Part shown: positions 18,756 through 30,561 of the stretch, in pieces
Numbering within the stretch: the first letter of the stretch is position 1
How the letters are laid out: every line of letters starts with the position of its first letter
DNA from: Rhizobium sp. NRK18
GTDB taxonomy: Bacteria; Pseudomonadota; Alphaproteobacteria; Rhizobiales; Rhizobiaceae
Assembly: GCF_024385575.1 (NCBI RefSeq)
Contig: NZ_JANFMV010000001.1
Span: 806,001 to 870,000 of the forward strand
DNA length: 64,000 nt
Reading direction: 5' to 3'
The notes under the pieces: model-generated
Told to the model about the DNA's origin: nothing
Databases searched by the model: none
Seen by the model: only the letters and a program-made list of their open reading frames with translations
Position numbers and translations under genes: made by a program

Positions 18756-19838
18756 TCAGTCGAGAGCGGTGACGGTGTAGCCCTGCCGGCGAAGGAGTTC
18801 CACGAGACCGTCCTTGCCCGGCAGGTGCAGGGCGCCAACCGCCATGAATGCGCCGCCCTTCTCGAAATAGGGCGCCGCACGCTCCGCCATTACCGCATTG
18901 CGGTCGGTCACGATCCGCTTCTCGAAGGAGGCGTAGCTATCCTCCTGCGATGCGTCCTCGTCCGGCGAGACGGCTTCCAGCATCGGCATGATCATGCCGA
19001 TGTCGCCGGTCAGGTAGAGATCGGCCATCGTTTCCATCACGTCCTGCAGCTTGTCGCCCATGTTCAGCGTGGCGATCAGCGACTTGACGTGGAATTCCGC
19101 CGGCAGATCGGCCATGGCCTGCAGCTGTTCGACCATGGTTTCCAGTCCGGCGACCTTCTGGCCGCGCTCGACCGCATCCTCGGCGATCTTCTTGTCCAGG
19201 AATGAAGCGCCCGCCGCCTTGCGAGCCATTTCGCAGGCGGGCAGGGCCACAAAGCTGGCGATCAGCCAGGGCTTCATCAGCTTGACGCTGGCAAGCGGAA
19301 TCCCCCGCTCCTTCAGGCCGGCCTCCAGTTCTGCCTTCTCCTTGTCGTCGAGCAGCGACGTGATGGTCGAACCGTCAGTGAACATGGTCAGGTCGGGCCG
19401 GCTGAGAAGCGCTGCGGTCGACTTCTTCTCGTCCAGCACCTCGTCGGTCTCGATGATGATCGTGTTCGCCTGCTTGACCGGCGCCTGTGCAGCCTTCGGC
19501 ATGGCGAGCACCCGAGGATCGGTCACATGCATCGTGCCGAGCAGGTAGGATGGCGCAACGCCCTCCTTGTCGATCCGGTAGAAGATGCCCTTGCGGTTCG
19601 GCGTGGCGTCGGCGGCGGCTTCCATCTTGTCGTAGGCAGCCGGATCGTCCTTGCGCAAAACCGGAATGAGGTCGCGACCGCTGCAGCTGTCGTCTGCGGC
19701 ATGGGCCGGGGAAATGCCTGCGAGCACGATGATCAGGCTTGCGGCCAAAAGCACGTGGAATGCGCAAACCAGGAAAAGTGTCGAGTCGGCCAAAAGGTCG
19801 ACAGGTCCGCGGCGGGCGGAGATGGTCTTGTCCTGCAT
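18756..19838 (-). CDS. TraB/GumN family protein (putative haem-independent metalloprotease-like)
   Basis: This encodes about 360 residues from the ATG at 19838; a GTG at 19895 would add 19 residues, and neither has a clear RBS. An N-terminal hydrophobic segment (STLFLVCAFHVLLAASLIIVLA) is a signal or membrane anchor, and mature DDSCSGRDLIP follows. KGIFYRIDKEGVAPSYLLGTMHVTDPRVL and the C-terminal FMAVGALHLPGKDGLVELLRRQGYTV are the conserved GTxH and GxxHLPG motifs of the TraB/GumN fold. The biochemical role is not settled for bacterial members. It converges on the cytochrome b561 gene, with 24 bases between the stops. Confidence 0.8.
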   Translation of the reverse strand: MQDKTISARRGPVDLLADSTLFLVCAFHVLLAASLIIVLAGISPAHAADDSCSGRDLIPVLRKDDPAAYDKMEAAADATPNRKGIFYRIDKEGVAPSYLLGTMHVTDPRVLAMPKAAQAPVKQANTIIIETDEVLDEKKSTAALLSRPDLTMFTDGSTITSLLDDKEKAELEAGLKERGIPLASVKLMKPWLIASFVALPACEMARKAAGASFLDKKIAEDAVERGQKVAGLETMVEQLQAMADLPAEFHVKSLIATLNMGDKLQDVMETMADLYLTGDIGMIMPMLEAVSPDEDASQEDSYASFEKRIVTDRNAVMAERAAPYFEKGGAFMAVGALHLPGKDGLVELLRRQGYTVTALD

Positions 19839-19929
19839 TTCGCTAATCCGTGCTTGGTCGATGTCGTCGGCTGAGATTACCCGCCGGCGGCTCACAAAGG
19901 CTTAACGGGCTTGGTTAATGGCAGGGCGC

Positions 19930-20895
19930 TCAGGCGCGCGGATGGGCGCGGTCATAGACGTCGAGGAGCCTTGCCGTGTCGACGCCGGTATAGACCTGCG
20001 TGGTCGACAGGCTGGCATGGCCAAGCAGTTCCTGGATGGTGCGCAGGTCGCCGCCGCCGGCCAGAAGATGCGTGGCGAAGGAGTGGCGCAGCGCGTGCGG
20101 CGTCGCGGTATCCGGCAAGCCGAGTGCGCTCCGCAATTTCTGCATCTCGCGCTGGATGATGGCCGGTTGCAGCGGTCCGCCACGCGCACCGCGAAACAGC
20201 GGCTTTTCCGGATCGAGATGGTAGGGGCAGAGCCTGACATAGCTCTCGACGGCCTCGTGAACGGCTGCAAGCAGCGGCACCAGCCGGGTCTTGCCGCCCT
20301 TGCCGGTGATGCGCAGGCTGCGCGCTCCGGCCGGAATGGCTGACGGCGTCAGGCCGAGCGCTTCGGAGATACGCAGACCGCAGCCGTAGAGCAGCGCCAG
20401 CACGGCGGCGTCGCGCGCGGCGATCCACGGTTCGGCGCTCATTTGTGCGTCCTGGCTGATCACGTCGAGCGCCTGGCTGCCGGAGAGCGGCTTCGGCAGC
20501 GATTTCGGCTGTTTCGGCGAGCGGATCGCGCCGGCGCCGGCGGCATTCACAAGACCCTTCTTTTCCAGATAGCGCAGGAAGGAGCGCAGACCGGCAAGGT
20601 TGCGGCCGAGCGAGCGGGCGCCGACATCGTCTTCACGGCGGCGATGGGCGAGAAAGGCGCGCAGGTCCGCCGGGCGCAAAGCGGTGATGTCCTTGATGCG
20701 CACGGGCCCGCCGAGATGCTTGGTCATGAACTGCAGGAACTGGCGCGTATCGCGCTCATAGGCCTCGATGGTCTTGGGCGACAGGCGCCGTTCCTTTTCC
20801 AGGCTTTCGAGCCAGGCCTTGCGGATCGCCGCCATAAAGGGATCTGCAATGATCAGAAGACCGTCCAACTTCGCCCCCGGAGACAAGGAAAACAT
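19930..20895 (-). CDS. xerC: tyrosine recombinase XerC
   Basis: XerC resolves chromosome dimers at dif together with XerD. It is 321 residues: an N-terminal SAM-like core-binding domain (KERRLSPKTIEAYERDTRQFL) and a catalytic domain with Arg in CGLRISEALGLT, HALRHSFATHLL, LLGHASLSTTQVYTGV and the nucleophilic Tyr in that last segment. It is divergent from priA with a 94-bp gap, the arrangement usual in rhizobia. The chromosomal context argues against a phage integrase; XerD is the alternative. Confidence 0.88.
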   Translation of the reverse strand: MFSLSPGAKLDGLLIIADPFMAAIRKAWLESLEKERRLSPKTIEAYERDTRQFLQFMTKHLGGPVRIKDITALRPADLRAFLAHRRREDDVGARSLGRNLAGLRSFLRYLEKKGLVNAAGAGAIRSPKQPKSLPKPLSGSQALDVISQDAQMSAEPWIAARDAAVLALLYGCGLRISEALGLTPSAIPAGARSLRITGKGGKTRLVPLLAAVHEAVESYVRLCPYHLDPEKPLFRGARGGPLQPAIIQREMQKLRSALGLPDTATPHALRHSFATHLLAGGGDLRTIQELLGHASLSTTQVYTGVDTARLLDVYDRAHPRA

Positions 20896-20989
20896 ACCGG
20901 ACCATCCTGCCTGTTCAGGGTTAGAGATTTGCTAATAGGCGCCTGAAGACGGTTTTCTTTCGGCTGCTGACGGGGCAAAGTCTGCGCCC

Positions 20990-23224
20990 ATGGCAAAGGA
21001 TTCGCCCCCACATTCCGAAAACCTGTTCGGCGCGCTGTTTGACGATAGCGGGGCGGGGCGAGTCGTGCCCGTGCTTGTGCCCATGCCGGCGCCGGTGCCC
21101 TATTCCTACAAGGTACCGACCGGCATGCATGTGGAACCGGGTTCGATCGTACAGGTGCCGTTGGGACCAAGGCAGGTGATTGGCGTCGTCTGGGACGAAA
21201 GCGGCTCCGAGACGGGCCTCGACCCCAAGAAGCTGAAGCCGATCACGCACGCCTTCGACTGCCCGCCGCTGACCGATGGCATGCGCCGCTTTCTGGATTG
21301 GCTTGCCGCCTATACCTTGTCGCCGCCGGGCCTCGTTGCGCGTATGGCGCTGCGCGCGCCCGCGGCCTTCGAGCCCGAACCGATGGTGGAAGGCTTGCGT
21401 TATCTGGGCGGAGAGCCGGAGCGCAGGACGGCGGCGCGCGAGCGTGTGCTGGAGCTTGCCGGCGATGGGCTGTCCTGGACGAGGAGTGGTCTTGCCCGCG
21501 CGGCGGGCGTTTCGGCCAGCGTCGTTGACGGGCTCATCGCGCAGGGGCTGTTCGAAACGGTGTTCCTGCCGCCGCCGCCAGTGGTGGCACCGCCCGATCC
21601 GGACTATACCGCGCCGCGGCTCGAGGGGCCGCAGAAAGAGGCGGCCGAAGAGATTTGCCACCATGTCCGCAAGGGCGGCTTTTCCGTGTCGCTGATCGAC
21701 GGGGTGACGGGTTCGGGCAAGACGGAAGTCTATTTCGAGGCGATCGCCGAGACGCTGCGGCAGGGCCGGCAGGTGCTGATCCTGTTGCCGGAAATCGCGC
21801 TGACCTCCAGCTTCCTCGAGCGCTTCCAGGACCGTTTCGGTTCCAAGCCGGCCGAATGGCATTCGGACCTTGCGCCGCGCACTCGCGAGAAGGTGTGGCG
21901 GCAGGTGACGACCGGTGAGGTCAAGGTCGCGGCCGGCGCCCGCTCGGCGCTGTTCCTGCCGTTCGAGAACCTCGGGCTGATCATCGTCGACGAAGAGCAC
22001 GACCCTGCCTACAAGCAGGAGGACCGGGTGTTCTACAACGCCCGCGACATGGCCGTGGTGCGCGGCCGCATCGACGATTTTCCGGTGGTGCTGGTCTCTG
22101 CCACGCCGTCGGTCGAAAGCCAGGTGAACGCCCTGTCCGGACGCTACGAGCCGGTGCATCTGCCGACGCGCTTCGGCGATGCGGCGATGCCCGATCTGCA
22201 TCTGATCGACATGCGCCGGCACGCGCCGGAGCGCGGCGGCTTCCTGTCGCCGGTCATGCTGCGCGGCATCAAGAAGACACTGGAGAAAGAAGAGCAGGCG
22301 CTTCTGTTCCTGAACAGGCGGGGCTATGCGCCGCTGACGCTCTGCCGGGTATGCGGCCATCGCTTCCAGTGCCCGAACTGCTCCAGCTGGCTGGTCGAAC
22401 ATCGGTTCAAGGGCCAGATCCAGTGCCACCAGTGCGGCTATTTCGAGAAGACGCCGGACGCCTGCCCGGAATGCGGCACGCTCGACCATCTGGTCGCCTG
22501 CGGTCCCGGCGTCGAACGCATTGCCGAGGAGGTCGAACGTCACTTCCCGGAGGCGCGCACGATCGTGCTGTCCTCCGACATGACCGGCGGGGTCAAACGG
22601 CTGCGGCTGGAACTCGAGGCGATCGAGAAGGGCGAGGTCGATATCGTCATCGGCACCCAGCTGGTGGCCAAGGGACACAACTTTCCGCTGATGACGCTGG
22701 TCGGCATCGTCGACGCCGATCTCGGGCTTTCCAACGGCGATCCGCGGGCGGCAGAGCGAACCTTCCAGCTGCTCTCGCAGGTGACCGGGCGCGCCGGCCG
22801 GTCGGGCCTGAAGAGCCGCGGTCTCATCCAGACCTATCAGCCGCAGCATCCGGTCATGCAGGCCATCGTCTCGGGCAATGCCGAAGCCTTCTACGACCGC
22901 GAGATCAACGAACGTGAGAAAGCACTGCTGCCGCCCTTCGGCCGGCTGGCTTCGATCATCGTCTCGGCAGAAAGCCGCGCGGATGCCGAAAACCATGCCC
23001 GTGCCCTTCGCGCCGCGGCGCCGCATGTCTCGGGCGTTGCGGTGCTCGGCCCGGCGGAGGCGGCATTGGCGCTGGTGCGCGGCCGTCACCGCTTCCGACT
23101 ACTGGTCCACGGGCGGCGCAATTCGGACATGCAGGCGTTCTTGAAGGAGATGCTCGCCAAGGGGCCGAAGGCACGTGGCTCCGTCCAGGTCCAGGTCGAC
23201 ATCGACCCGCAGAGCTTCCTCTGA
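20990..23224 (+). CDS. priA: primosomal replication protein N' (PriA helicase)
   Basis: PriA is a 3'-5' DNA helicase that reloads the replisome at stalled forks. It is 744 residues: the N-terminal 3'-end binding domain (VLVPMPAPVPYSYKVP), Walker A GVTGSGKTEVYF, DEEH box VDEEHDPAYKQ, and four CxxC pairs for two zinc ions (CRVCGHRFQCPNC and later CHQCGYF, CPECG). GTQLVAKGHNFP and VTGRAGRSG are helicase motifs V/VI. The start is ATG 20990. It is divergent from xerC. Confidence 0.95.
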   Translation: MAKDSPPHSENLFGALFDDSGAGRVVPVLVPMPAPVPYSYKVPTGMHVEPGSIVQVPLGPRQVIGVVWDESGSETGLDPKKLKPITHAFDCPPLTDGMRRFLDWLAAYTLSPPGLVARMALRAPAAFEPEPMVEGLRYLGGEPERRTAARERVLELAGDGLSWTRSGLARAAGVSASVVDGLIAQGLFETVFLPPPPVVAPPDPDYTAPRLEGPQKEAAEEICHHVRKGGFSVSLIDGVTGSGKTEVYFEAIAETLRQGRQVLILLPEIALTSSFLERFQDRFGSKPAEWHSDLAPRTREKVWRQVTTGEVKVAAGARSALFLPFENLGLIIVDEEHDPAYKQEDRVFYNARDMAVVRGRIDDFPVVLVSATPSVESQVNALSGRYEPVHLPTRFGDAAMPDLHLIDMRRHAPERGGFLSPVMLRGIKKTLEKEEQALLFLNRRGYAPLTLCRVCGHRFQCPNCSSWLVEHRFKGQIQCHQCGYFEKTPDACPECGTLDHLVACGPGVERIAEEVERHFPEARTIVLSSDMTGGVKRLRLELEAIEKGEVDIVIGTQLVAKGHNFPLMTLVGIVDADLGLSNGDPRAAERTFQLLSQVTGRAGRSGLKSRGLIQTYQPQHPVMQAIVSGNAEAFYDREINEREKALLPPFGRLASIIVSAESRADAENHARALRAAAPHVSGVAVLGPAEAALALVRGRHRFRLLVHGRRNSDMQAFLKEMLAKGPKARGSVQVQVDIDPQSFL

Positions 23225-23302
23225 GGGGCCCATCTTTTCGTCGCCGCGGCAGGCATGCGATAAGAAGAGCAACGGCGATTCGGCGAATTCGGGGAGTTTT
23301 CG

Positions 23303-23686
23303 ATGGAGTTCTATTTTCCGGAACAGTTCGGTGAACAGCTTGCCTTCGCGGCAGCGACGGTGACCGCACTTCTCGGTCTCGTGGTCATGCTCGCACCGGG
23401 CGTCGGTCTGCGCCTTCTTTCATTGCAGGCGTCAGCTCCGGCCGGTCTCGCGGAAGCCCGCTCGACGATCGGCGGTTTCTACCTCGGCTTCGGCGTTGTG
23501 GCCATCATGCTCGCACAAGACTGGATCTATCTGGCGCTTGGCGCGGCATTCGCCGCTGCACTTTTCGGCCGTATCCTGTCGCTCCTGGCCGACCGCGCAT
23601 TCGGTTTGAAAACATTGCTTCCGCTGCTACTGCAACTCGTCCTCGGCGGCCTGCCGCTCGGCTATGTTTTCGGGCTTTTTCAATAG
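23303..23686 (+). CDS. small conserved inner-membrane protein (DUF4345-like)
   Basis: This encodes 127 residues with four predicted transmembrane segments (about 13-33, 50-68, 72-92 and 104-122). GGAG lies upstream of the ATG. The pattern ARSTIGGFYLGFGVVAI followed by LGAAFAAALFGRILSLL resembles DUF4345 membrane proteins; the assignment is from memory and tentative. It sits between priA and the atp operon. No function can be stated. Confidence 0.7.
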   Translation: MEFYFPEQFGEQLAFAAATVTALLGLVVMLAPGVGLRLLSLQASAPAGLAEARSTIGGFYLGFGVVAIMLAQDWIYLALGAAFAAALFGRILSLLADRAFGLKTLLPLLLQLVLGGLPLGYVFGLFQ

Positions 23687-23957
23687 TCGGGGCAGGGGTT
23701 CTCCGCAGGGATAAACTCCCTTGACACTTGTCATTTCTTGAACCGCAAAGTCGTTTTGTCGCAGGAAAGCGCCTGTAAACGCATTTTCCCCTTGTCGGGC
23801 GTGTTGCGAGTCCCAACATCCTATGCTAGACGGACCCCGAAAAGCGGGAGTGCGAGGGGACAATTTTCGCCATTCCCGATAAAAAGAGAAACAATTTCAA
23901 TGGCTTGGTCTTCGCCGATATTGGCGGGTCTGACCTTGGAATAAAATCAGGGAATTT

Positions 23958-24524
23958 GTGCCCGTGGCAGATACATCCCAGCTCGTTTCCGGTGTTGCGG
24001 AAAGATACGCCGCATCGCTGTTTGATCTGGCTTCCGAAAGCGGTTCGGTCGACGCCGTTCAGGCCGACCTCGACGGCTTCCAGGCGATGATTGACGACAG
24101 CGCTGATTTCAAGCGCCTCGTCGAGAGCCCTGTCTTTTCTGCCGACGACCAGTTTACCGCCATCTCCGCAATTTGCGAGAAGGCTGGCGTTTCGGGTCTC
24201 GTCGCCAATTTTCTCAAGGTGGTCGCCAAGAACCGCCGCCTGTTCGCGCTGCCGGGCATGATCCGGGCGTTCCGCCTGATCGCTGCCCGCAATCGCGGTG
24301 AAGTTTCCGCCGACGTGACCTCGGCGCATGCGCTTTCCGACGCGCAGGTCATCGAATTGAAGGAGGCGCTGAAGGGCGTTACCGGCAAGGACGTCGCCGT
24401 CAATCTGACGGTCGATCCCTCCCTGCTTGGCGGCCTGATCGTCAAGGTGGGGTCCCGCCAGATCGATACCTCCCTTCGCACCAAACTTTCCACTCTTAAG
24501 CTTTCACTGAAAGAGGTTGGCTGA
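23958..24524 (+). CDS. atpH: ATP synthase F1 delta subunit
   Basis: The product links the F1 head to the b-subunit stalk of ATP synthase. It is 188 residues starting at GTG 23958 (a second GTG two codons on is possible). [15 protein letters not shown] and the C-terminal [26 protein letters not shown] are family signatures. It is first in atpHAGDC; the Fo genes are not in the window, as is usual in alphaproteobacteria. Its stop overlaps the atpA start by one base. The 271-bp upstream region holds a perfect TTGACA (23721) without a matching -10. Confidence 0.95.
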   Translation: MPVADTSQLVSGVAERYAASLFDLASESGSVDAVQADLDGFQAMIDDSADFKRLVESPVFSADDQFTAISAICEKAGVSGLVANFLKVVAKNRRLFALPGMIRAFRLIAARNRGEVSADVTSAHALSDAQVIELKEALKGVTGKDVAVNLTVDPSLLGGLIVKVGSRQIDTSLRTKLSTLKLSLKEVG

Positions 24525-26053
24525 TGGATATCCGCGCCGCGGAAATTTCCGCAATTCTCAAAGATCAAATCAAAAATTTCGGCAAGGAAGCTGAAGTTTC
24601 CGAAGTTGGCCAGGTGCTCTCCGTCGGTGACGGTATCGCCCGCGTCTACGGCCTCGACAACGTCCAGGCCGGCGAAATGGTCGAGTTCCCGGGCGGAATT
24701 CGCGGCATGGCGCTGAACCTCGAAGCCGACAACGTCGGCGTCGTTGTCTTTGGTTCCGACCGTGACATCAAGGAAGGCGACACCGTCAAGCGGACCGGCG
24801 CCATCGTGGACGTTCCGGTTGGTCCGGAACTGCTCGGCCGCGTCGTCGACGCGCTCGGCAATCCGATCGACGGCAAGGGCCCGATCAACGCTACCCGTCG
24901 CGCACGCGTCGACGTGAAGGCTCCGGGCATCATCCCGCGCAAGTCGGTTCATGAGCCGATGTCCACGGGCCTGAAGGCCATCGACGCCCTGATCCCGGTT
25001 GGCCGTGGCCAGCGCGAGCTCGTCATCGGCGACCGTCAGACCGGCAAGACCGCCATCATCCTGGACACGATTCTCAACCAGAAGCCGATCCATGACAACG
25101 GTCCGGAAACCGACAAGCTTTTCTGCGTCTACGTCGCCGTCGGCCAGAAGCGTTCGACTGTCGCCCAGTTCGTGAAGGTTCTGGAAGAGCGTGGCGCGCT
25201 GAAGTACTCGATCGTCATCGCAGCGACCGCTTCGGACCCGGCTCCGATGCAGTTCCTGGCACCGTTCGCCGGTTGCGCCATGGGCGAATACTTCCGCGAC
25301 AACGGCCAGCACGCGCTGATCGGTTACGACGACCTGTCCAAGCAGGCTGTTGCCTACCGCCAGATGTCGCTGCTGCTGCGCCGCCCGCCGGGCCGCGAAG
25401 CCTATCCGGGCGACGTTTTCTACCTGCACTCCCGTCTGCTGGAGCGCGCTGCAAAGCTCAACGACGCCAACGGCGCCGGCTCGCTGACCGCTCTTCCGGT
25501 CATCGAAACCCAGGCAAACGACGTGTCGGCTTACATCCCGACCAACGTGATCTCGATCACCGACGGCCAGATCTTCCTCGAAACCAACCTGTTCTTCCAG
25601 GGCATCCGTCCGGCCGTTAACGTCGGTCTGTCGGTTTCCCGTGTTGGTTCCGCCGCACAGATCAAGGCGATGAAGCAGGTTGCCGGCTCGATCAAGGGCG
25701 AGCTCGCCCAGTATCGTGAAATGGCTGCGTTCGCGCAGTTCGGCTCCGACCTCGACGCCTCCACGCAGCGCCTCCTGAACCGTGGTGCACGCCTGACCGA
25801 ACTCCTGAAGCAGCCGCAGTTCTCGCCGCTGAAGACGGAAGAGCAGGTCGCCGTGATCTTCGCAGGCGTCAATGGCTACCTCGACAAGCTGCCGGTCGGT
25901 GACGTCGGCCGCTTCGAGCAGGGCCTGCTGTCCTACATGCGTTCGGAAGGCTCCGCGATCCTCGACACGATCCGCACCGAAAAGGCGATCAGCGACGATA
26001 CGAAGAGCAAGCTGAAGGCCGCTCTGGACACCTTCGCCAAGTCCTTCTCGTAA
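24524..26053 (+). CDS. atpA: ATP synthase F1 alpha subunit
   Basis: This non-catalytic nucleotide-binding subunit of F1 is 509 residues. Walker A is GDRQTGKT (about 169-176), the arginine-finger region is in [13 protein letters not shown], and the N-terminal beta-barrel begins with [16 protein letters not shown]. The start codon overlaps the atpH stop (TGATG), indicating coupled translation. atpG follows after 34 bases. Confidence 0.97.
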   Translation: MDIRAAEISAILKDQIKNFGKEAEVSEVGQVLSVGDGIARVYGLDNVQAGEMVEFPGGIRGMALNLEADNVGVVVFGSDRDIKEGDTVKRTGAIVDVPVGPELLGRVVDALGNPIDGKGPINATRRARVDVKAPGIIPRKSVHEPMSTGLKAIDALIPVGRGQRELVIGDRQTGKTAIILDTILNQKPIHDNGPETDKLFCVYVAVGQKRSTVAQFVKVLEERGALKYSIVIAATASDPAPMQFLAPFAGCAMGEYFRDNGQHALIGYDDLSKQAVAYRQMSLLLRRPPGREAYPGDVFYLHSRLLERAAKLNDANGAGSLTALPVIETQANDVSAYIPTNVISITDGQIFLETNLFFQGIRPAVNVGLSVSRVGSAAQIKAMKQVAGSIKGELAQYREMAAFAQFGSDLDASTQRLLNRGARLTELLKQPQFSPLKTEEQVAVIFAGVNGYLDKLPVGDVGRFEQGLLSYMRSEGSAILDTIRTEKAISDDTKSKLKAALDTFAKSFS

Positions 26054-26087
26054 GGGCCCAAGGGATCTAACCAAGGACGGATAACGG

Positions 26088-28437
<2,350 letters not shown>

Positions 28438-28505
28438 TAATGTTGGAAACGGCGCGGTTCGCCGCGCCGTCCGCCACTGCCAAGAAACAGAAGAAGTGAT
28501 CCGTC

Positions 28506-28913
28506 ATGGCCGCCAATTTCAAGTTTGAACTGGTTTCGCCCGAGAAGCTGCTCGTCTCGGAAGAGGTGAGCGCCGTCGTCATTCCGGCGACCGAAGGCGA
28601 GATGACGGTTATGGCCAATCACGCGCCGGTCATGACCACGATCAAGCCGGGCATCGTCAAGGTCACCGCGGCATCGGGCACTGTGACCGATTACGTTGTG
28701 TTCGGTGGCTTTGCCGACATCGTTCCGGAAGGCTGCACGCTGCTGGCGGAATCCGCCGTCGCGATGACTGACCTGAACCGCGACGATATCGAGAAGCGCA
28801 TTGAAGCCGCCCGCAAGGAGCTGGAACATGCCGAGAGCCATGAGCATCGCTCGGCGATCGAGCAGTTCCTCGATGAGCTGACGCATCTCAACGGAACCAT
28901 CATTCCGGCGTGA
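28506..28913 (+). CDS. atpC: ATP synthase F1 epsilon subunit
   Basis: The epsilon subunit regulates F1 activity. It is 135 residues, with an N-terminal beta-sandwich (FKFELVSPEKLL, PATEGEMTVMANHAPVMT) and a C-terminal helical hairpin that looks complete, so ATPase inhibition through the helices is possible. It is the last gene of atpHAGDC and is followed by a strong terminator. Confidence 0.95.
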   Translation: MAANFKFELVSPEKLLVSEEVSAVVIPATEGEMTVMANHAPVMTTIKPGIVKVTAASGTVTDYVVFGGFADIVPEGCTLLAESAVAMTDLNRDDIEKRIEAARKELEHAESHEHRSAIEQFLDELTHLNGTIIPA

Positions 28914-28939
28914 TTTCGTCCCATTTGATCTTTATCGAG

Positions 28940-28970
28940 AAAGCGGTCCTTCGGGGCCGCTTTGTCATTT
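28940..28970 (+). terminator. UUCG-tetraloop terminator of the atp operon
   Basis: A 10-bp stem (28940-28949 with 28954-28963, one G-T pair) closes on a TTCG tetraloop and is followed by a T-rich tail (TTTGTCATTT). It sits 27 bases after the atpC stop. Confidence 0.9.
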
Positions 28971-29060
28971 CGGGCCAGGTCTGCTAAGACTTGTCTGCGT
29001 TATTCAAGTATGATTGAAATAGTGCCTTCATCGGCATTCCAGACGAAATCGAAAAAGCAC

Positions 29061-29411
29061 ATGACCGACGTCGCTGAGATCCAGACGGGACCTTCCAAGC
29101 ATGAGCTGGACGAACTCGCGTCACACGCACGCAATGCAAGTGATTTTCTCAAGGCTATCTCACACGAGACCCGCCTTTTGATCCTCTGCATGCTGGTTGA
29201 CGGCGAACGTACCGTGAGCGAGCTCGAAGCGGGGCTCGGCCTGCAGCAGGCCGTCGTGTCACAGCAGCTGGCGCGGCTGCGGCTCGAGCAACTCGTGCAG
29301 ACGCGGCGCGAAGGCAGGCAGATTTTCTACAGCATCGCCAAGCCGGAGATCACCAATGTGATCGGGGCGCTCTACAACATGTTCTGCAAGCCACAAGGCG
29401 CGGAAGCCTGA
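29061..29411 (+). CDS. ArsR/SmtB-family regulator, BigR/SqrR-like
   Basis: This is a 116-residue winged-helix repressor from the ATG at 29061; an upstream in-frame extension is rejected. FLKAISHETRLLILCMLVDGE, VVSQQLARLRLEQLVQTRREGRQIFYSI is the helix-turn-helix plus wing. The only two cysteines are C43 and C109, exactly 66 residues apart. That is the same spacing as the paired cysteines reported for the persulfide sensors SqrR and BigR, and they lie in the same local contexts (LILC and the C-terminal FCK). Metal-site residues of ArsR/SmtB are not evident. No sulfur-metabolism genes are adjacent, so targets are probably elsewhere. Confidence 0.85.
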   Translation: MTDVAEIQTGPSKHELDELASHARNASDFLKAISHETRLLILCMLVDGERTVSELEAGLGLQQAVVSQQLARLRLEQLVQTRREGRQIFYSIAKPEITNVIGALYNMFCKPQGAEA

Positions 29412-29426
29412 GCCTCCGGCGTCATC

Positions 29427-30425
29427 CTACGACTTGTTGATGTCGATGACCGCGCGGCCGCGCACCTTTCCTTTCAGAATCTCCGTCGCGAGCGTCGGCA
29501 GATCCTTCATCGAATGGTCAGAGATGATCGCTTCCGTCATGTCCGCGGGCAGGTCCTCGGCGATGCGTGCCCAGGCTTTGACGCGGTTCTCGTAAGGCTG
29601 CATGACGGAGTCTATGCCGAGAAGGTTGACGCCGCGCAGCAGGAAGGGTGTCACGGTGAAGGATGGTACTGCTGCGCCGGCAGCAAGGCCGATGGCGGCC
29701 ACGGAGCCGTTGCGCTTCACCTGCTTCAGCACGCGTCCAAGGATATCGCCACCGACATTGTCGATCACGCCGGCCCAACGTTCCGATTCCAGCGGCTTAG
29801 GCGTGGTCTCCGCAAGTTCCTGCCGGTCGACGATCGTGGATGCGCCGAGTGACGTCAGATAGTCGGCTGTTTCGGGTCGTCCTGTGACGGCTGCGACCTG
29901 GTAGCCGCGCCTGGCGAGCAGGGCGACGGCCATCGATCCCACACCGCCGGCTGCCCCGGTCACCAGCACCTCGCCGTTCTCCGGCGTCAGGCCGTGGGCT
30001 TCCAGCGCCATGATGGCGAGGGTGGCGGTCAGGCCGGCGGTGCCGATCGCTGCGGCGTGGCGGGTCGTCAACGCGGCGGGGAGTGGCACCAGCCAGTCCG
30101 CCTTCAGCCGGGCCTTGGTCGCGTATCCGCCCCACCAGACCTCGCCGACGCGCCAGCCGGTCAGCACCACCTTGTCACCCGGCTGATAGCGCGGATCGTC
30201 GGAGGTCTCGACGGTACCGGCGAAGTCGACGCCTGGAACATGCGGAAACTGCCGCACCAGCCCACCCTTGCCCGTCAGGCAGAGGCCGTCCTTGTAATTG
30301 ACCGCCGAATATTCGACCGCGACGGTCACGTCCCCGTCGGGGAGGCGGCTGTCGTCCAGGGTCTGGATGGATTGGCTGATCGTGCCGTCTTCGGCCTTGT
30401 CGACGATCATGGCAGTGAATGACAT
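29427..30425 (-). CDS. acuI: AcuI/YhdH-type acrylyl-CoA reductase-like oxidoreductase
   Basis: This is a 332-residue zinc-free medium-chain reductase. The ATG at 30425 is chosen because GGAGGAAG lies just upstream. VAVEYSAVNYKDGL and HVPGVDFAGTV are typical of the YhdH/AcuI branch, with the NADPH motif GAAGGVGSMAVALL (about 158) and AVTGRPETADYL. AcuI reduces acryloyl-CoA to propionyl-CoA and detoxifies acrylate; the exact substrate here is inferred from family. It converges on the ArsR regulator and is divergent from the LysR gene (136-bp gap). Confidence 0.82.
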   Translation of the reverse strand: MSFTAMIVDKAEDGTISQSIQTLDDSRLPDGDVTVAVEYSAVNYKDGLCLTGKGGLVRQFPHVPGVDFAGTVETSDDPRYQPGDKVVLTGWRVGEVWWGGYATKARLKADWLVPLPAALTTRHAAAIGTAGLTATLAIMALEAHGLTPENGEVLVTGAAGGVGSMAVALLARRGYQVAAVTGRPETADYLTSLGASTIVDRQELAETTPKPLESERWAGVIDNVGGDILGRVLKQVKRNGSVAAIGLAAGAAVPSFTVTPFLLRGVNLLGIDSVMQPYENRVKAWARIAEDLPADMTEAIISDHSMKDLPTLATEILKGKVRGRAVIDINKS

Positions 30426-30561
30426 CGGTGACTTCCTCCAGCTGCTTTTCGTTGCAGTCCACTCTGACAAATGCGGATGCGCCTGCCAATGCCGCTTGGG
30501 CGCTTTTGGTCTTGTCGGCGGAAGGGGGAGCGGCTACGCCTTCGATCAAGAGGAAATTCCT

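Noticed and set aside
23721..23749. Perfect TTGACA upstream of atpH
   Set aside because: No -10 hexamer at 16-18 bases; it may be part of the small dyad TGACA-CT-TGTCA, but was not called a promoter.
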